From: Clostridia bacterium
Lineage (GTDB): Bacteria; Bacillota; Clostridia; Oscillospirales; CAG-272
Reading direction: 5' to 3'
Assembly (NCBI GenBank): GCA_017451975.1
Contig: JAFTNI010000148.1
Span: forward strand, 1-16,671
DNA length: 16,671 bases
The position numbers were made by a program, and so were the translations under genes. Shown here piece by piece: positions 1-6,689 of the stretch; position 1 is the first letter of the stretch; every line of letters begins with the position of its first letter. The notes under the pieces are model-generated. The model made no database searches. It was not told where the DNA came from and saw only the letters and a program-made list of their open reading frames with translations.

Positions 1-1
1 T

Positions 2-265
2 AAGTTAATTGCCGAAAAAAACGGTGAGCGATATGTTTTTAAAACCTTCGAGGCAGACGAGCGAGAAACGGCAGAGGAAAAATTTTACGGGCTTTGCGGC
101 AGCGGGGAAGATGCGAAACTGCAGGAATACCTTTCCGCGCAGAAAACAGACAAAAATCTTACGGTTTTGGCGGAGCTTGTGAAAACCGAATATGAAAGCG
201 ACGATGAATTTGCTACATACGCGAGCTTATTGGAAATTTACAAATGGCAACCTGCAGCTGAATAA
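2..265 (+). CDS. C-terminal fragment of an unrecognised protein
   Basis: An open frame enters from the left edge (codons start at base 2) and ends at TAA 263-265, leaving 87 residues of the C-terminus. The fragment is charged and rich in Glu, Asp and Lys. It has no cysteine cluster or membrane segment beyond a single Cys and looks like a soluble, helical tail. Codon use (many GAA, AAA, CTT and GCG codons) resembles the topB and HAD genes downstream, and a strong terminator begins 7 bases after the stop. Both facts support a real gene end. I do not recognise the family and the start lies outside the window. Confidence 0.75.
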   Translation, partial: KLIAEKNGERYVFKTFEADERETAEEKFYGLCGSGEDAKLQEYLSAQKTDKNLTVLAELVKTEYESDDEFATYASLLEIYKWQPAAE

Positions 266-271
266 TGGAAT

Positions 272-304
272 AAAGAAGGCAACCTTTGCAGGTTGCCTTC
301 TTTT
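272..304. terminator. Bidirectional rho-independent terminator
   Basis: A perfect 13-bp stem (272-284 with 291-303) with a 6-base loop TTTGCA is followed by a short T-run. On the minus strand the same stem is followed by TTTATT. It sits between the + strand gene ending at 265 and the minus-strand gene ending at 311, so it probably serves both. The right arm can also pair with 246-256 in the upstream coding end. Confidence 0.85.
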
Positions 305-310
305 GCAATA

Positions 311-559
311 TCAGTTAAAATATTCGCTCACGTCTGTTTTATCGTTCAAGTGCTTGCGCACGCGCACGATAACGGAGCTATCGGCTTGATGGGTAACTTC
401 GAGAATCTGATATCTCGTTTTGTTTCGTTCAAGCTCTTTTTTGTACTTTTCAACCTCTTCGAGGTTATATTTGAGCTGAGCTTCGGCAGAAAAACCGCAA
501 TCTTCCTTCTGAAGAAAAACGAGTGTCTGAAGAATGCAGCCCGATTTTACACGTTTCAT
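311..559 (-). CDS. Small conserved-looking protein, unknown function (82 aa)
   Basis: An 82-residue soluble protein beginning MKRVKSGC. The ATG at 559 is chosen over an in-frame upstream ATG at 616 because a good Shine-Dalgarno (AAGGAGGTG) lies 6 bases before it; the longer start has none. The N-terminal third is hydrophobic with two cysteines (C8, C20). The middle (about 28-46) is a charged helix rich in Glu and Lys. The C-terminal third alternates charged and hydrophobic residues like a beta hairpin (SSVIVRVRKH). There is no signal peptide or membrane segment. It has its own sigma-A promoter about 150 bases upstream and shares the terminator at 272-304, so it is monocistronic. I have an impression of similar short proteins in Clostridia but cannot name a function. 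Confidence 0.8.
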   Translation of the reverse strand: MKRVKSGCILQTLVFLQKEDCGFSAEAQLKYNLEEVEKYKKELERNKTRYQILEVTHQADSSVIVRVRKHLNDKTDVSEYFN

Positions 560-642
560 GTTAACACCTCCTTCGGCACAATCATTACGGCAGAATTGAT
601 ATGACCAAAACTGCACAGAGTGTGCTCGAGCAGGGGGTGCAA

Positions 643-664
643 AAGGCGGCTGCCGCCGCGCCTT
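643..664 (-). other. GC-rich hairpin in the leader of the 82-aa gene
   Basis: In an AT-rich stretch, the leader of the small minus-strand gene holds a compact GC-rich inverted repeat: GGCGG (645-649) with CCGCC (653-657), or alternatively AAGGCG (643-648) with CGCCTT (659-664). On the minus strand the inner stem is followed by TTTT. It may be an RNA element (weak attenuator or stability hairpin) or chance. Confidence 0.35.
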
Positions 665-705
665 GCGCTGATGTTCACTCCGATGGCAAATTACTTTGCT
701 TTATT

Positions 706-734
706 ATTTTAACATATTTTTTCAAATTTTTCAA
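706..734 (-). promoter_or_regulatory. Sigma-A promoter for the 82-aa gene
   Basis: On the minus strand, -35 TTGAAA (729-734), a 17-base spacer and -10 TAAAAT (706-711). The implied start near 700 gives a leader of about 140 bases before the ATG at 559. I see no clear terminator for the upstream lipoprotein gene before this promoter. Confidence 0.7.
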
Positions 735-763
735 GCGGATTAATTTGAAAAAATTGAGGAAAT

Positions 764-1816
764 TTAATTAACGTAACCCTTTATTTCCTCTTTTTCGGAA
801 AGCGGGCGCAAGCTGTTTTTGGTTATAAAAGTGTATATCAAACCGTCACCTTCAACCACAACTATATATTCTCCGCCGGCTTCAACGGTATGGGCAAAGA
901 ATACCACATAAATTTGGTTCATATTTATTGGCGGTTCACCTTTTATAGTTTCAACTACTTCGCAACTCCATGTTTCGTTATCTACAGTAGAATCATTGGA
1001 TAGGAAGCGTAATTCCTTCACTTTAATATGAAAAACATTGTCAGCATCATTTACCATCTCTTCAGGCGTTTTTGCATCAGAGAGCTCGAACATAGGCTTG
1101 TTTCCTTCCGCAAGCTCGCAAACATAATCAATAAGCTCCTCCTTCGTGCAAGTATTGATGTCAATTCCCGTTGCATGATTCGCCAACGGCTGATTGTACA
1201 TTTCGCTCAAAGTGATATCGTTGAGGTTTATAACCAATCCGCGTATCCAAACGTAATAGGGGTAAATCTTGGTATAAACCGTTCCACTTTTTGAAAGAAG
1301 TAAAAGATATTCCGTGTTATCATAGAAGATAACCCCGTTGTGCTTATAATATATTCTTTCCGAATTCGGTCCGGGAATAAGGTCGGTTCTGTTCACAATC
1401 AAAACGTCAATTGTCCCTTCCGCATCACCCATAAGAACTTCGTTTACCTTGAAAACATACTTTGTGTGGTCATCACCATAGCTGCTTACAGATACTATCT
1501 CAGCTTTAACTATTGTATCTACGTATCTAGAAGTTACTTCTTCAAAAGATTCATAGCTGATTGAGGTAGCACTGCCGCTTGAGGAATGGTGTGGCGATGT
1601 ACTGTAAGCCGGTCTTTGGATAGACGAGGTTGTATCAGTACCCGTTGTGCTTAACGGTGTGGCAGTGGTGGAGGCGGTGGTTACGGTTGTATTTGTATCT
1701 GATGTTATAGCGGTGCCTGTTGTGCTATTCGTTGTGGGTATGCTTTCTATATTACCGCAGGCTACTATGCAGAAGACGGATATTATACACAGTATAATAG
1801 AAATTATTTTTTTCAT
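764..1816 (-). CDS. Secreted lipoprotein with two related C-terminal domains
   Basis: A 350-residue protein. Residues 1-19 form a lipoprotein signal peptide (MKK, hydrophobic core) ending in a lipobox with Cys20 as the lipidation site. Residues about 27-87 are a very Thr/Ser-rich linker, likely a flexible stalk. Two beta-rich segments follow, about 88-195 and 248-340, that appear related: each has an (A/V)D-x-hydrophobic start, a beta strand, a KG- or MG-type turn, and a terminal EY-hydrophobic strand (EYLLLLSKSG and EYIVVVEGDG). This suggests an internal duplication. Shine-Dalgarno AAGGAGGG precedes the ATG. The gene looks more AT-rich than the murE operon. It has its own consensus promoter and no obvious operon partner. 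Function is unknown; an extracytoplasmic binding or surface role is only inference. Confidence 0.88.
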   Translation of the reverse strand: MKKIISIILCIISVFCIVACGNIESIPTTNSTTGTAITSDTNTTVTTASTTATPLSTTGTDTTSSIQRPAYSTSPHHSSSGSATSISYESFEEVTSRYVDTIVKAEIVSVSSYGDDHTKYVFKVNEVLMGDAEGTIDVLIVNRTDLIPGPNSERIYYKHNGVIFYDNTEYLLLLSKSGTVYTKIYPYYVWIRGLVINLNDITLSEMYNQPLANHATGIDINTCTKEELIDYVCELAEGNKPMFELSDAKTPEEMVNDADNVFHIKVKELRFLSNDSTVDNETWSCEVVETIKGEPPINMNQIYVVFFAHTVEAGGEYIVVVEGDGLIYTFITKNSLRPLSEKEEIKGYVN

Positions 1817-1889
1817 AATACCCTCCTTGCCGTTTCAATGTTTTTTTGATTTGTGAATATTTACATAATTTAACTTATGCTGTACTTAT

Positions 1890-1918
1890 ATTATATTATA
1901 TTTTCACAAATTTGTCAA
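1890..1918 (-). promoter_or_regulatory. Perfect-consensus sigma-A promoter for the lipoprotein gene
   Basis: On the minus strand, -35 TTGACA (1913-1918), a 17-base spacer and -10 TATAAT (1890-1895). Both hexamers match consensus 6/6. This suggests strong intrinsic activity that would normally need a repressor if expression is controlled. Confidence 0.88.
1906..1915. promoter_or_regulatory. Palindrome in the lipoprotein promoter, possible operator
   Basis: ACAAATTTGT is a perfect 10-bp palindrome overlapping the -35 element. Its left part belongs to a longer inverted repeat: TTTGTGAA at 1850-1857 and TTCACAAA at 1903-1910, flanking the start site. The position fits a repressor site, but the region is AT-rich and chance cannot be excluded. 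Confidence 0.35.
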
Positions 1919-2018
1919 CATTATAGCATTATATGCGGAAAATATTTACAAATGGTTAATTTTTGGCGTGCTATTATAAAGAAGATTCCCGAAAATTTGC
2001 AGTTTTTTGAAAATGACC

Positions 2019-2047
2019 TTGCCCAAAACTTTTTTCTATGGTAAAAT
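2019..2047 (+). promoter_or_regulatory. Sigma-A promoter for topB
   Basis: -35 TTGCCC (2019-2024), a 17-base spacer and an extended -10 TGG-TAAAAT (2039-2047). It lies 34 bases before the topB start. It is weaker than the divergent lipoprotein promoter. Confidence 0.6.
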
Positions 2048-2080
2048 AAACAAGATATCATAATTTTAAGGTGGAACACA

Positions 2081-4222
2081 ATGAAACTTATCATAGCCGA
2101 AAAGCCGAGCCTTGCGCGCAATATCGTGGCGGGCATTGGCGAAATGTCGAAGAGAAACGGCTTTTTTGAAAATAAAGAATATATTGTAACGTGGGCGTTC
2201 GGCCACCTTTTTTCGCTTTGCGACATTGAAGATTATCAGGGCAAAAACGGCGAAAAGGTGCGCTGGAGCATGGAGGGCTTGCCTTGCTTCCCGCCCGATT
2301 TCCGCTTCAAGCTGAAGCTGGGCGAGGATAAAAAGCCCGATGCGGGCGTGGAAAAGCAGTTTGCGCTTATAAAAACGCTGTGCGGCAGAAATGACGTAGA
2401 TACCATAATAAACGCAGGGGACGCCGACCGCGAAGGTGAAATTATAGTTCGCCTTTGCGTAGAGGCAACGGGCGTGAAGGGCAAAAAATTCCTTCGCCTC
2501 TGGCTGCCCGACCAAACACCGCAAACGGTTGCTGCAGCGCTTGCCGATATGAAAGAGGAAAGCGAATACGATAACCTTGCAAACGAGGGCTTGGCGAGAA
2601 CTTATATAGATTGGCTCTACGGCGTGAACCTGACGCGCTATGCCACGCTGAAAACGGGCTCGCTTTTGCGCGTGGGGCGCGTTATCGTTCCCATAGTAAA
2701 GGCGGTGCACGAGCGCGACGAAAGCATAAAGAACTTTGTGCCCGAAATCTACTACGCTATGGCGAGCAACGAAAAAACCAACGGCGAGGCGGTGGATTTG
2801 CTTTCCAAAAATAAATTTTCCAAAGACGAGCACGCAAAGGCGCTGGAAACCTGCGCCGAGTACAACGCAACGGGCGCATACGTGCTAAGCAAGAAAATAA
2901 AGAACGATACTCTTGCCCCCGGCAAGCTTTATTCGCTTACAAAGCTTCAGAACGTGCTTGGCAAAAAGCACAAAATGTCTATGGAAAAGAGCCTTGCCGT
3001 GCTTCAGGGGCTTTACGAAAAGGGCTTTGTAACATATCCGCGTACAAACTCCGAATACCTTGCCACGGCAGAGCAGGGCAAGATGAAAACCATCATCGAA
3101 AACGTGAAAAAGCTTGGCTACCCCGTGGAGTTCAAAAACAAGAAAACTATTTTCGACGATAGTAAAATAGAATCGCACTCCGCGCTCACGCCCACGTATA
3201 AAATACCCGATAAAAACGCGCTCACGGAAGATGAACGCATAATCTATTCGACGATAATGCGCCGCTTTGTAGCCGTATTCTGCGCGGAAGAATGTAAAGT
3301 GCAGAAAACCGAGCTGAAAATAGCCGTGGGAGAGCTTGAAACGTTCACTTTGAAGGGCGTTATTATAAAAGAGCCGGGCTGGACAAAATATGACGATTAC
3401 ACGCAGAAGGATAAGATTTTGCCAAACCTTGAAAAGGGCGATAAGGTCAATATTGATTTCAAGCCTACGGAAAAGGAAACCTCGCCGCCGAAGCACTACA
3501 CGATAGAAACACTGAATAACTACCTGAAAAACCCCTTCCGCGAGGATAAAGCACAAGCGGAGAAGGATAAAGAAAAAGAGGCAGAGGGCGAAAATGCGCA
3601 GGAAAACGACGAAGAGGATTACCGCGCTATTTTCGAGGGCTTGGAGCTTGGCACGGAAGCCACGCGCACGGGCATTATAGATAACGCGAAGAAAAGCGGA
3701 TATATTGCGCTGAAAAAGGACGTTTACACCATACTTCCCGGCGGCGAGTTTCTTATAGAGCAGCTTTCACACCTTGGCATTTCGATGGATAAATATAAAA
3801 CCAGCGAGCTTGGCAAAGCGCTTAAAAGCGTTTACCGCGGCAAAATGAGCGTGCAGGAAAGCGTGGGGCTTGCAGAGGCAGAGATTGCAAAGGTATTTGA
3901 GCGCGAGCGCGGGCAGAAGGAGCTGCCGCCCGAAACCGACGAGGATACGGGCTTTTTCGGCGATATCATAGGCAAATGCCCCGTTTGCGGCAAGGATATT
4001 ATGCGCGGTAAGTGGAGCTACGGCTGCCTTGGCTATAAAGAAGGCTGCACATTCAGAATAAATTTCTATATATGCAAGCGCGCTATTTCCGTTTCCAACG
4101 CAAAGCTTTTGCTCGAAACGGGAAAAACCTCAAAAATAAAGGGCTTTACCTCTAAAAAGAACACACTTTTTGATGCCCAGCTTAAGCTTGACGAAGAAAA
4201 GAAGGTTGTATTTGATTTTTAA
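2081..4222 (+). CDS. topB: DNA topoisomerase III (type IA)
   Basis: A 713-residue type IA topoisomerase, which cuts one DNA strand through a 5'-phosphotyrosine link and passes the other, resolving recombination and replication intermediates. The N-terminal Toprim domain shows AEKPSLA (Glu7) and the metal motif DADREGE (D114, D116, E118). The catalytic tyrosine is Tyr319 in GFVTYPRTNS. GTEATRTGIID (about 524-534) is the conserved gate-domain motif. The C-terminus has a four-cysteine zinc ribbon (C633, C636, C649, C656) followed by the short repeat typical of bacterial TopB. A highly charged segment at about 488-513 looks like a lineage-specific insertion. Length and motifs fit TopB rather than TopA. 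Shine-Dalgarno AAGGTGG precedes the ATG. It is monocistronic, with its own promoter and terminator. TopB is also common on conjugative elements, but no such genes are visible here. Confidence 0.96.
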   Translation: MKLIIAEKPSLARNIVAGIGEMSKRNGFFENKEYIVTWAFGHLFSLCDIEDYQGKNGEKVRWSMEGLPCFPPDFRFKLKLGEDKKPDAGVEKQFALIKTLCGRNDVDTIINAGDADREGEIIVRLCVEATGVKGKKFLRLWLPDQTPQTVAAALADMKEESEYDNLANEGLARTYIDWLYGVNLTRYATLKTGSLLRVGRVIVPIVKAVHERDESIKNFVPEIYYAMASNEKTNGEAVDLLSKNKFSKDEHAKALETCAEYNATGAYVLSKKIKNDTLAPGKLYSLTKLQNVLGKKHKMSMEKSLAVLQGLYEKGFVTYPRTNSEYLATAEQGKMKTIIENVKKLGYPVEFKNKKTIFDDSKIESHSALTPTYKIPDKNALTEDERIIYSTIMRRFVAVFCAEECKVQKTELKIAVGELETFTLKGVIIKEPGWTKYDDYTQKDKILPNLEKGDKVNIDFKPTEKETSPPKHYTIETLNNYLKNPFREDKAQAEKDKEKEAEGENAQENDEEDYRAIFEGLELGTEATRTGIIDNAKKSGYIALKKDVYTILPGGEFLIEQLSHLGISMDKYKTSELGKALKSVYRGKMSVQESVGLAEAEIAKVFERERGQKELPPETDEDTGFFGDIIGKCPVCGKDIMRGKWSYGCLGYKEGCTFRINFYICKRAISVSNAKLLLETGKTSKIKGFTSKKNTLFDAQLKLDEEKKVVFDF

Positions 4223-4228
4223 TAAACG

Positions 4229-4268
4229 GGAGTTAATTTTTTATTTACAAATTAACTCCTTCTTTTTT
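4229..4268 (+). terminator. Terminator after topB
   Basis: Eleven-bp perfect stem GGAGTTAATTT (4229-4239) with AAATTAACTCC (4249-4259), a 9-base loop, then TTCTTTTTT. It begins six bases after the topB stop. Confidence 0.88.
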
Positions 4269-4269
4269 G

Positions 4270-4298
4270 TTGCAATAAAGGCAAATTTATGATAAAAT
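4270..4298 (+). promoter_or_regulatory. Promoter of the HAD-TSUP-HAD operon
   Basis: -35 TTGCAA (4270-4275), a 17-base spacer and -10 TAAAAT (4293-4298) with an extended TGA. It abuts the topB terminator, so the three following genes form an independent unit. Confidence 0.65.
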
Positions 4299-4331
4299 TA
4301 TAAAAATGCAGTTATTAAAGGGGTATATTTT

Positions 4332-4937
4332 ATGATAAAAAATGTTATTTTCGATTGTGGAAGAGTTATAATGCAATATGACGAGAAGTATATTGCCTCT
4401 TTCTTTGCCGAAAGCGAGGAGGATGCAGAGCTTTTGGCGAAAGTGGGAATGCACCGAAAATATTGGAACGCCTTCGATGAAGGCAGGCTTACAGAGGACG
4501 TTTATCTTTCCGAAGTGAAAAAGGAGCTTCCCGAGCGCCTGCACGGCGCTGTGGAAAAGCTTTGTGCCGAGTGGACAAGCCATATGCCGCCCGTAGAGGG
4601 TATAGAAGACGTTGTAAAAGCGATAAAGGCTAGCGGAAAAGGTCTTTACCTGCTTTCAAATTATAATAAGCGGCTTCGCAGCGAACTGCACCTGGCGCCC
4701 TCGCTCTTGCTTTTCGACGGGCTTGTTATTTCGGGCGAAATAGGCATGGTAAAGCCCAATGCGGAAATTTATGAATATCTACTCAATACATACAAGCTGA
4801 AAGCAGAGGAATGCATTTTCATAGACGACAGGCTTGATAATATAGAAGCGGGCGAAAAGCTCGGCATAAAGGGCTACCTTTTCGACGGAGATGCAGAAAA
4901 ACTGCGCGGTTACTTGAAAACGGAGGGAATAATCTGA
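4332..4937 (+). CDS. HAD-superfamily hydrolase (YihX-like, subfamily IA)
   Basis: A 201-residue soluble hydrolase, probably a small-molecule phosphatase. Motif I is FDCGRVI with nucleophile Asp8; the usual second Asp of DxD is Gly10, as often seen in the YihX-like branch (FDxGxV). Motif II is LLSNYN (Ser109), motif III is Lys141 in GMVKPN, and motif IV is FIDDRLDN (D165, D166). An alpha-helical cap lies between motif I and II (about 15-90). Length is normal for the family. AAAGGGG lies 8 bases before the ATG. The stop overlaps the next start (TGATG), so translation is likely coupled to the TSUP permease. YihX itself dephosphorylates alpha-glucose-1-phosphate, but the substrate here cannot be read from sequence. 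Confidence 0.92.
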   Translation: MIKNVIFDCGRVIMQYDEKYIASFFAESEEDAELLAKVGMHRKYWNAFDEGRLTEDVYLSEVKKELPERLHGAVEKLCAEWTSHMPPVEGIEDVVKAIKASGKGLYLLSNYNKRLRSELHLAPSLLLFDGLVISGEIGMVKPNAEIYEYLLNTYKLKAEECIFIDDRLDNIEAGEKLGIKGYLFDGDAEKLRGYLKTEGII

Positions 4938-5722
4938 TGCCTGAAAATATTATTGTTACGGTTATAGTATGCCTTTTTGCAGGCTTGGGCGCGGGCTTCG
5001 GCACGGGCTTTGCGGGGATGAGCGCGGCGGCGGTTATTGCGCCGATGCTTATTGCGTTTCTCGGCTTCGACCCATATCTCGCCGTTGGCGTGGCGCTGGC
5101 AAGCGACGTGCTGGCGAGCGCGGTAAGTGCATATACATACAAAAAAAACGGAAATCTCGACGTTAAAAACGGTCTTATTATGATGGCCTGCGTGCTTGTG
5201 TTCACGGTTGTGGGCAGCTTTGTTGCAAGCCTTATGCCCGGAGCGGTCATGGGCGGCTTCAGCACGGTGATGACTTTCTTCCTTGGCATAAAATTTATCG
5301 TGAAGCCGATAGTCACCACGAAAGAAAGCATGGAAAAGACAAGCGCGAAAAAGCGCGTTATCGGCTCTGTCATTTGCGGCTCTGCCGTTGGCTTTATTTG
5401 CGGCTTTGTTGGCGCAGGCGGCGGAATGATGATGCTCCTGCTTCTTACCTCCGTGCTTGGCTACGAGCTTAAAACCGCTGTGGGTACGAGCGTTTTTATA
5501 ATGGCGTTTACTGCACTTACAGGCGCTGTAAGCCATTTTGCGATAGGCGGTATGCCGAATATTTTCGTGCTTGCGCTTTGCGTTGTGTTCACGCTTGCTT
5601 TTGCGCTTATTGCCGCAAAGATCGCAAACAAAGCGAAGCCCGTTACGCTTAACAGAATGGTCGGTGCTGTGCTTGTTATACTCGGCGCGGCAATAATCGT
5701 TACCGAATATATTATAAAATAA
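4937..5722 (+). CDS. TSUP (TauE/SafE) family membrane permease
   Basis: A 261-residue, very hydrophobic protein with about eight membrane segments in two homologous halves. Each half starts with a Gly-rich re-entrant motif: GAGFGTGFAGMSAA (about 18-31) and GFICGFVGAGGGMMM (about 152-166). Each continues with a small-residue segment such as AVGVALASD or AVGTSVFIM. This is the TSUP pattern; characterised relatives move sulfite, sulfoacetate and other organosulfur anions, though many are unassigned. A charged cytoplasmic loop (about 123-140) separates the halves. The start overlaps the upstream stop, with GGAGGG (4922-4927) inside the end of the HAD gene. Being sandwiched between two HAD phosphatases hints at a shared substrate, but this is inference. 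Confidence 0.93.
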   Translation: MPENIIVTVIVCLFAGLGAGFGTGFAGMSAAAVIAPMLIAFLGFDPYLAVGVALASDVLASAVSAYTYKKNGNLDVKNGLIMMACVLVFTVVGSFVASLMPGAVMGGFSTVMTFFLGIKFIVKPIVTTKESMEKTSAKKRVIGSVICGSAVGFICGFVGAGGGMMMLLLLTSVLGYELKTAVGTSVFIMAFTALTGAVSHFAIGGMPNIFVLALCVVFTLAFALIAAKIANKAKPVTLNRMVGAVLVILGAAIIVTEYIIK

Positions 5723-5736
5723 AGGGGATTTTTGAA

Positions 5737-6447
5737 ATGATAAAAACTGTACTTTTCGACCTTGACGGCACACTCCTTCCCATGGACCAGAAAAAATTTG
5801 TAAAAGCATATTTCGGCTCGCTTGCAAAGCGCTTGGCACCCTACGGCTTCGAGCCCGAAGCGCTTTCCGCAGGTATATGGGCGGGCATGGCAGCCATGGT
5901 CAAAAACAACGGCGAGGTGCTCAACGAGGTGCGCTGGTGGGAAAGCTTCGATGCGGGCTTCGGTGAAAAAGCCATAAAGAGCCGCGACGAGCTTGAAGCA
6001 TATTATAAGGAAGATTTCGGCGGCGTGCGCCCCTCCTGCGGCTATAACCCGCAGGCAAAAGAGGTTATAGAAGCTCTTAAAGCGCGCGGTCTGCGCCTGG
6101 TGCTCGCCACAAACCCCGTTTTTCCGAAGGCGGCAACCGAGCATAGAATTGGCTGGGCAGGGCTTGAAAAGAGCGATTTCGAGCTTATCACAACCTACGA
6201 TAACTCGCACTATTGCAAGCCTAACCCCGATTACTACAGGGAAATTCTTGCGAAGATAGGTGCAAGCGCGGAAGAATGCCTTATGGTCGGCAACGATGTA
6301 GACGAAGATATGATAGCGGAAACGCTGGGCATGAAGGTTTTCCTTCTTACATACGACGTGCTCAACAAGCATGAAAAAGACACTTCTGTTTATAGGCAAG
6401 GCGGTTTTTCAGAGCTTATGGAATACGTTGAGCAAATTTGCATTTGA
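5737..6447 (+). CDS. HAD-superfamily hydrolase
   Basis: A 236-residue soluble HAD hydrolase with all four motifs: FDLDGTLL (nucleophile Asp8, acid/base Asp10), ATNPV (Thr125), Lys161 in CKPNPDYY, and GNDVDED (D187 and following acidic residues). A larger helical cap (about 16-98) than in the first HAD gene includes a Trp-rich stretch (RWWESF). The enzyme should be a Mg-dependent phosphatase of small phosphorylated metabolites; the exact substrate is unknown. It starts 14 bases after the TSUP stop with AAAGGGGA at good spacing, and is the last gene of the operon, followed by a strong terminator. It is only distantly like the first HAD gene, so a recent duplication is unlikely. Confidence 0.93.
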   Translation: MIKTVLFDLDGTLLPMDQKKFVKAYFGSLAKRLAPYGFEPEALSAGIWAGMAAMVKNNGEVLNEVRWWESFDAGFGEKAIKSRDELEAYYKEDFGGVRPSCGYNPQAKEVIEALKARGLRLVLATNPVFPKAATEHRIGWAGLEKSDFELITTYDNSHYCKPNPDYYREILAKIGASAEECLMVGNDVDEDMIAETLGMKVFLLTYDVLNKHEKDTSVYRQGGFSELMEYVEQICI

Positions 6448-6455
6448 AAATACTG

Positions 6456-6484
6456 AAAATCGGCGGTAAACCCGCCGATTTTTT
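6456..6484 (+). terminator. Terminator of the HAD-TSUP-HAD operon
   Basis: Perfect 11-bp stem AAAATCGGCGG (6456-6466) with CCGCCGATTTT (6472-6482), loop TAAAC, then a T-run. Confidence 0.92.
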
Positions 6485-6576
6485 GCAATACAATATAAGA
6501 AATTATTCTGAAAGTATTGCTTTTCTATCCCTTTTTTTCTCCGTTTATCCCCGGAAGCGGTTTTTTGCGAAAATTA

Positions 6577-6585
6577 TGATATAAT
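6577..6585 (+). promoter_or_regulatory. Extended -10 promoter upstream of the sigma-factor gene
   Basis: TGA-TATAAT is a perfect extended -10. At 17-base spacing there is no recognisable -35. It could give basal sigma-A transcription of the sigma-factor gene, upstream of the candidate ECF promoter at 6627. Confidence 0.5.
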
Positions 6586-6626
6586 TTATACAACAGAAAA
6601 AAGCAGAAAAATTTTTTATTTTTTCC

Positions 6627-6650
6627 AACCTTTTTGCTTTCCCGTGTGTC
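6627..6650 (+). promoter_or_regulatory. Candidate ECF-type, autoregulatory promoter
   Basis: AACC (6627-6630) is followed after 17 bases by GTC (6648-6650), in the context CCAACCTTTTTG ... GTGTGTCTAT. ECF sigma factors typically read an AAC-type -35 and a CGTC/GTC-type -10 at about this spacing and often transcribe their own gene. The site lies 40 bases before the sigma-factor start. Recognition by this sigma factor is inference. Confidence 0.55.
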
Positions 6651-6689
6651 TATATTATGTAGCTACAAAAAATAAGGAGTGAACGCAAT

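Noticed and set aside
560..616. Longer N-terminus (start at 616) for the 82-aa gene
   Set aside because: No ribosome site precedes 616, while AAGGAGGTG precedes the ATG at 559. The extra 19 residues also contain the ribosome-site sequence itself.
2066..2833. A 255-residue minus-strand open frame opposite topB
   Set aside because: It lies against the catalytic Toprim region of topB, has no domain or ribosome site, and has the composition of an antisense shadow.
2081..4222. topB as a sign of an integrative conjugative element
   Set aside because: TopB occurs on such elements, but no relaxase, VirB4/VirD4-type ATPase, integrase or attachment repeats are visible in the window.
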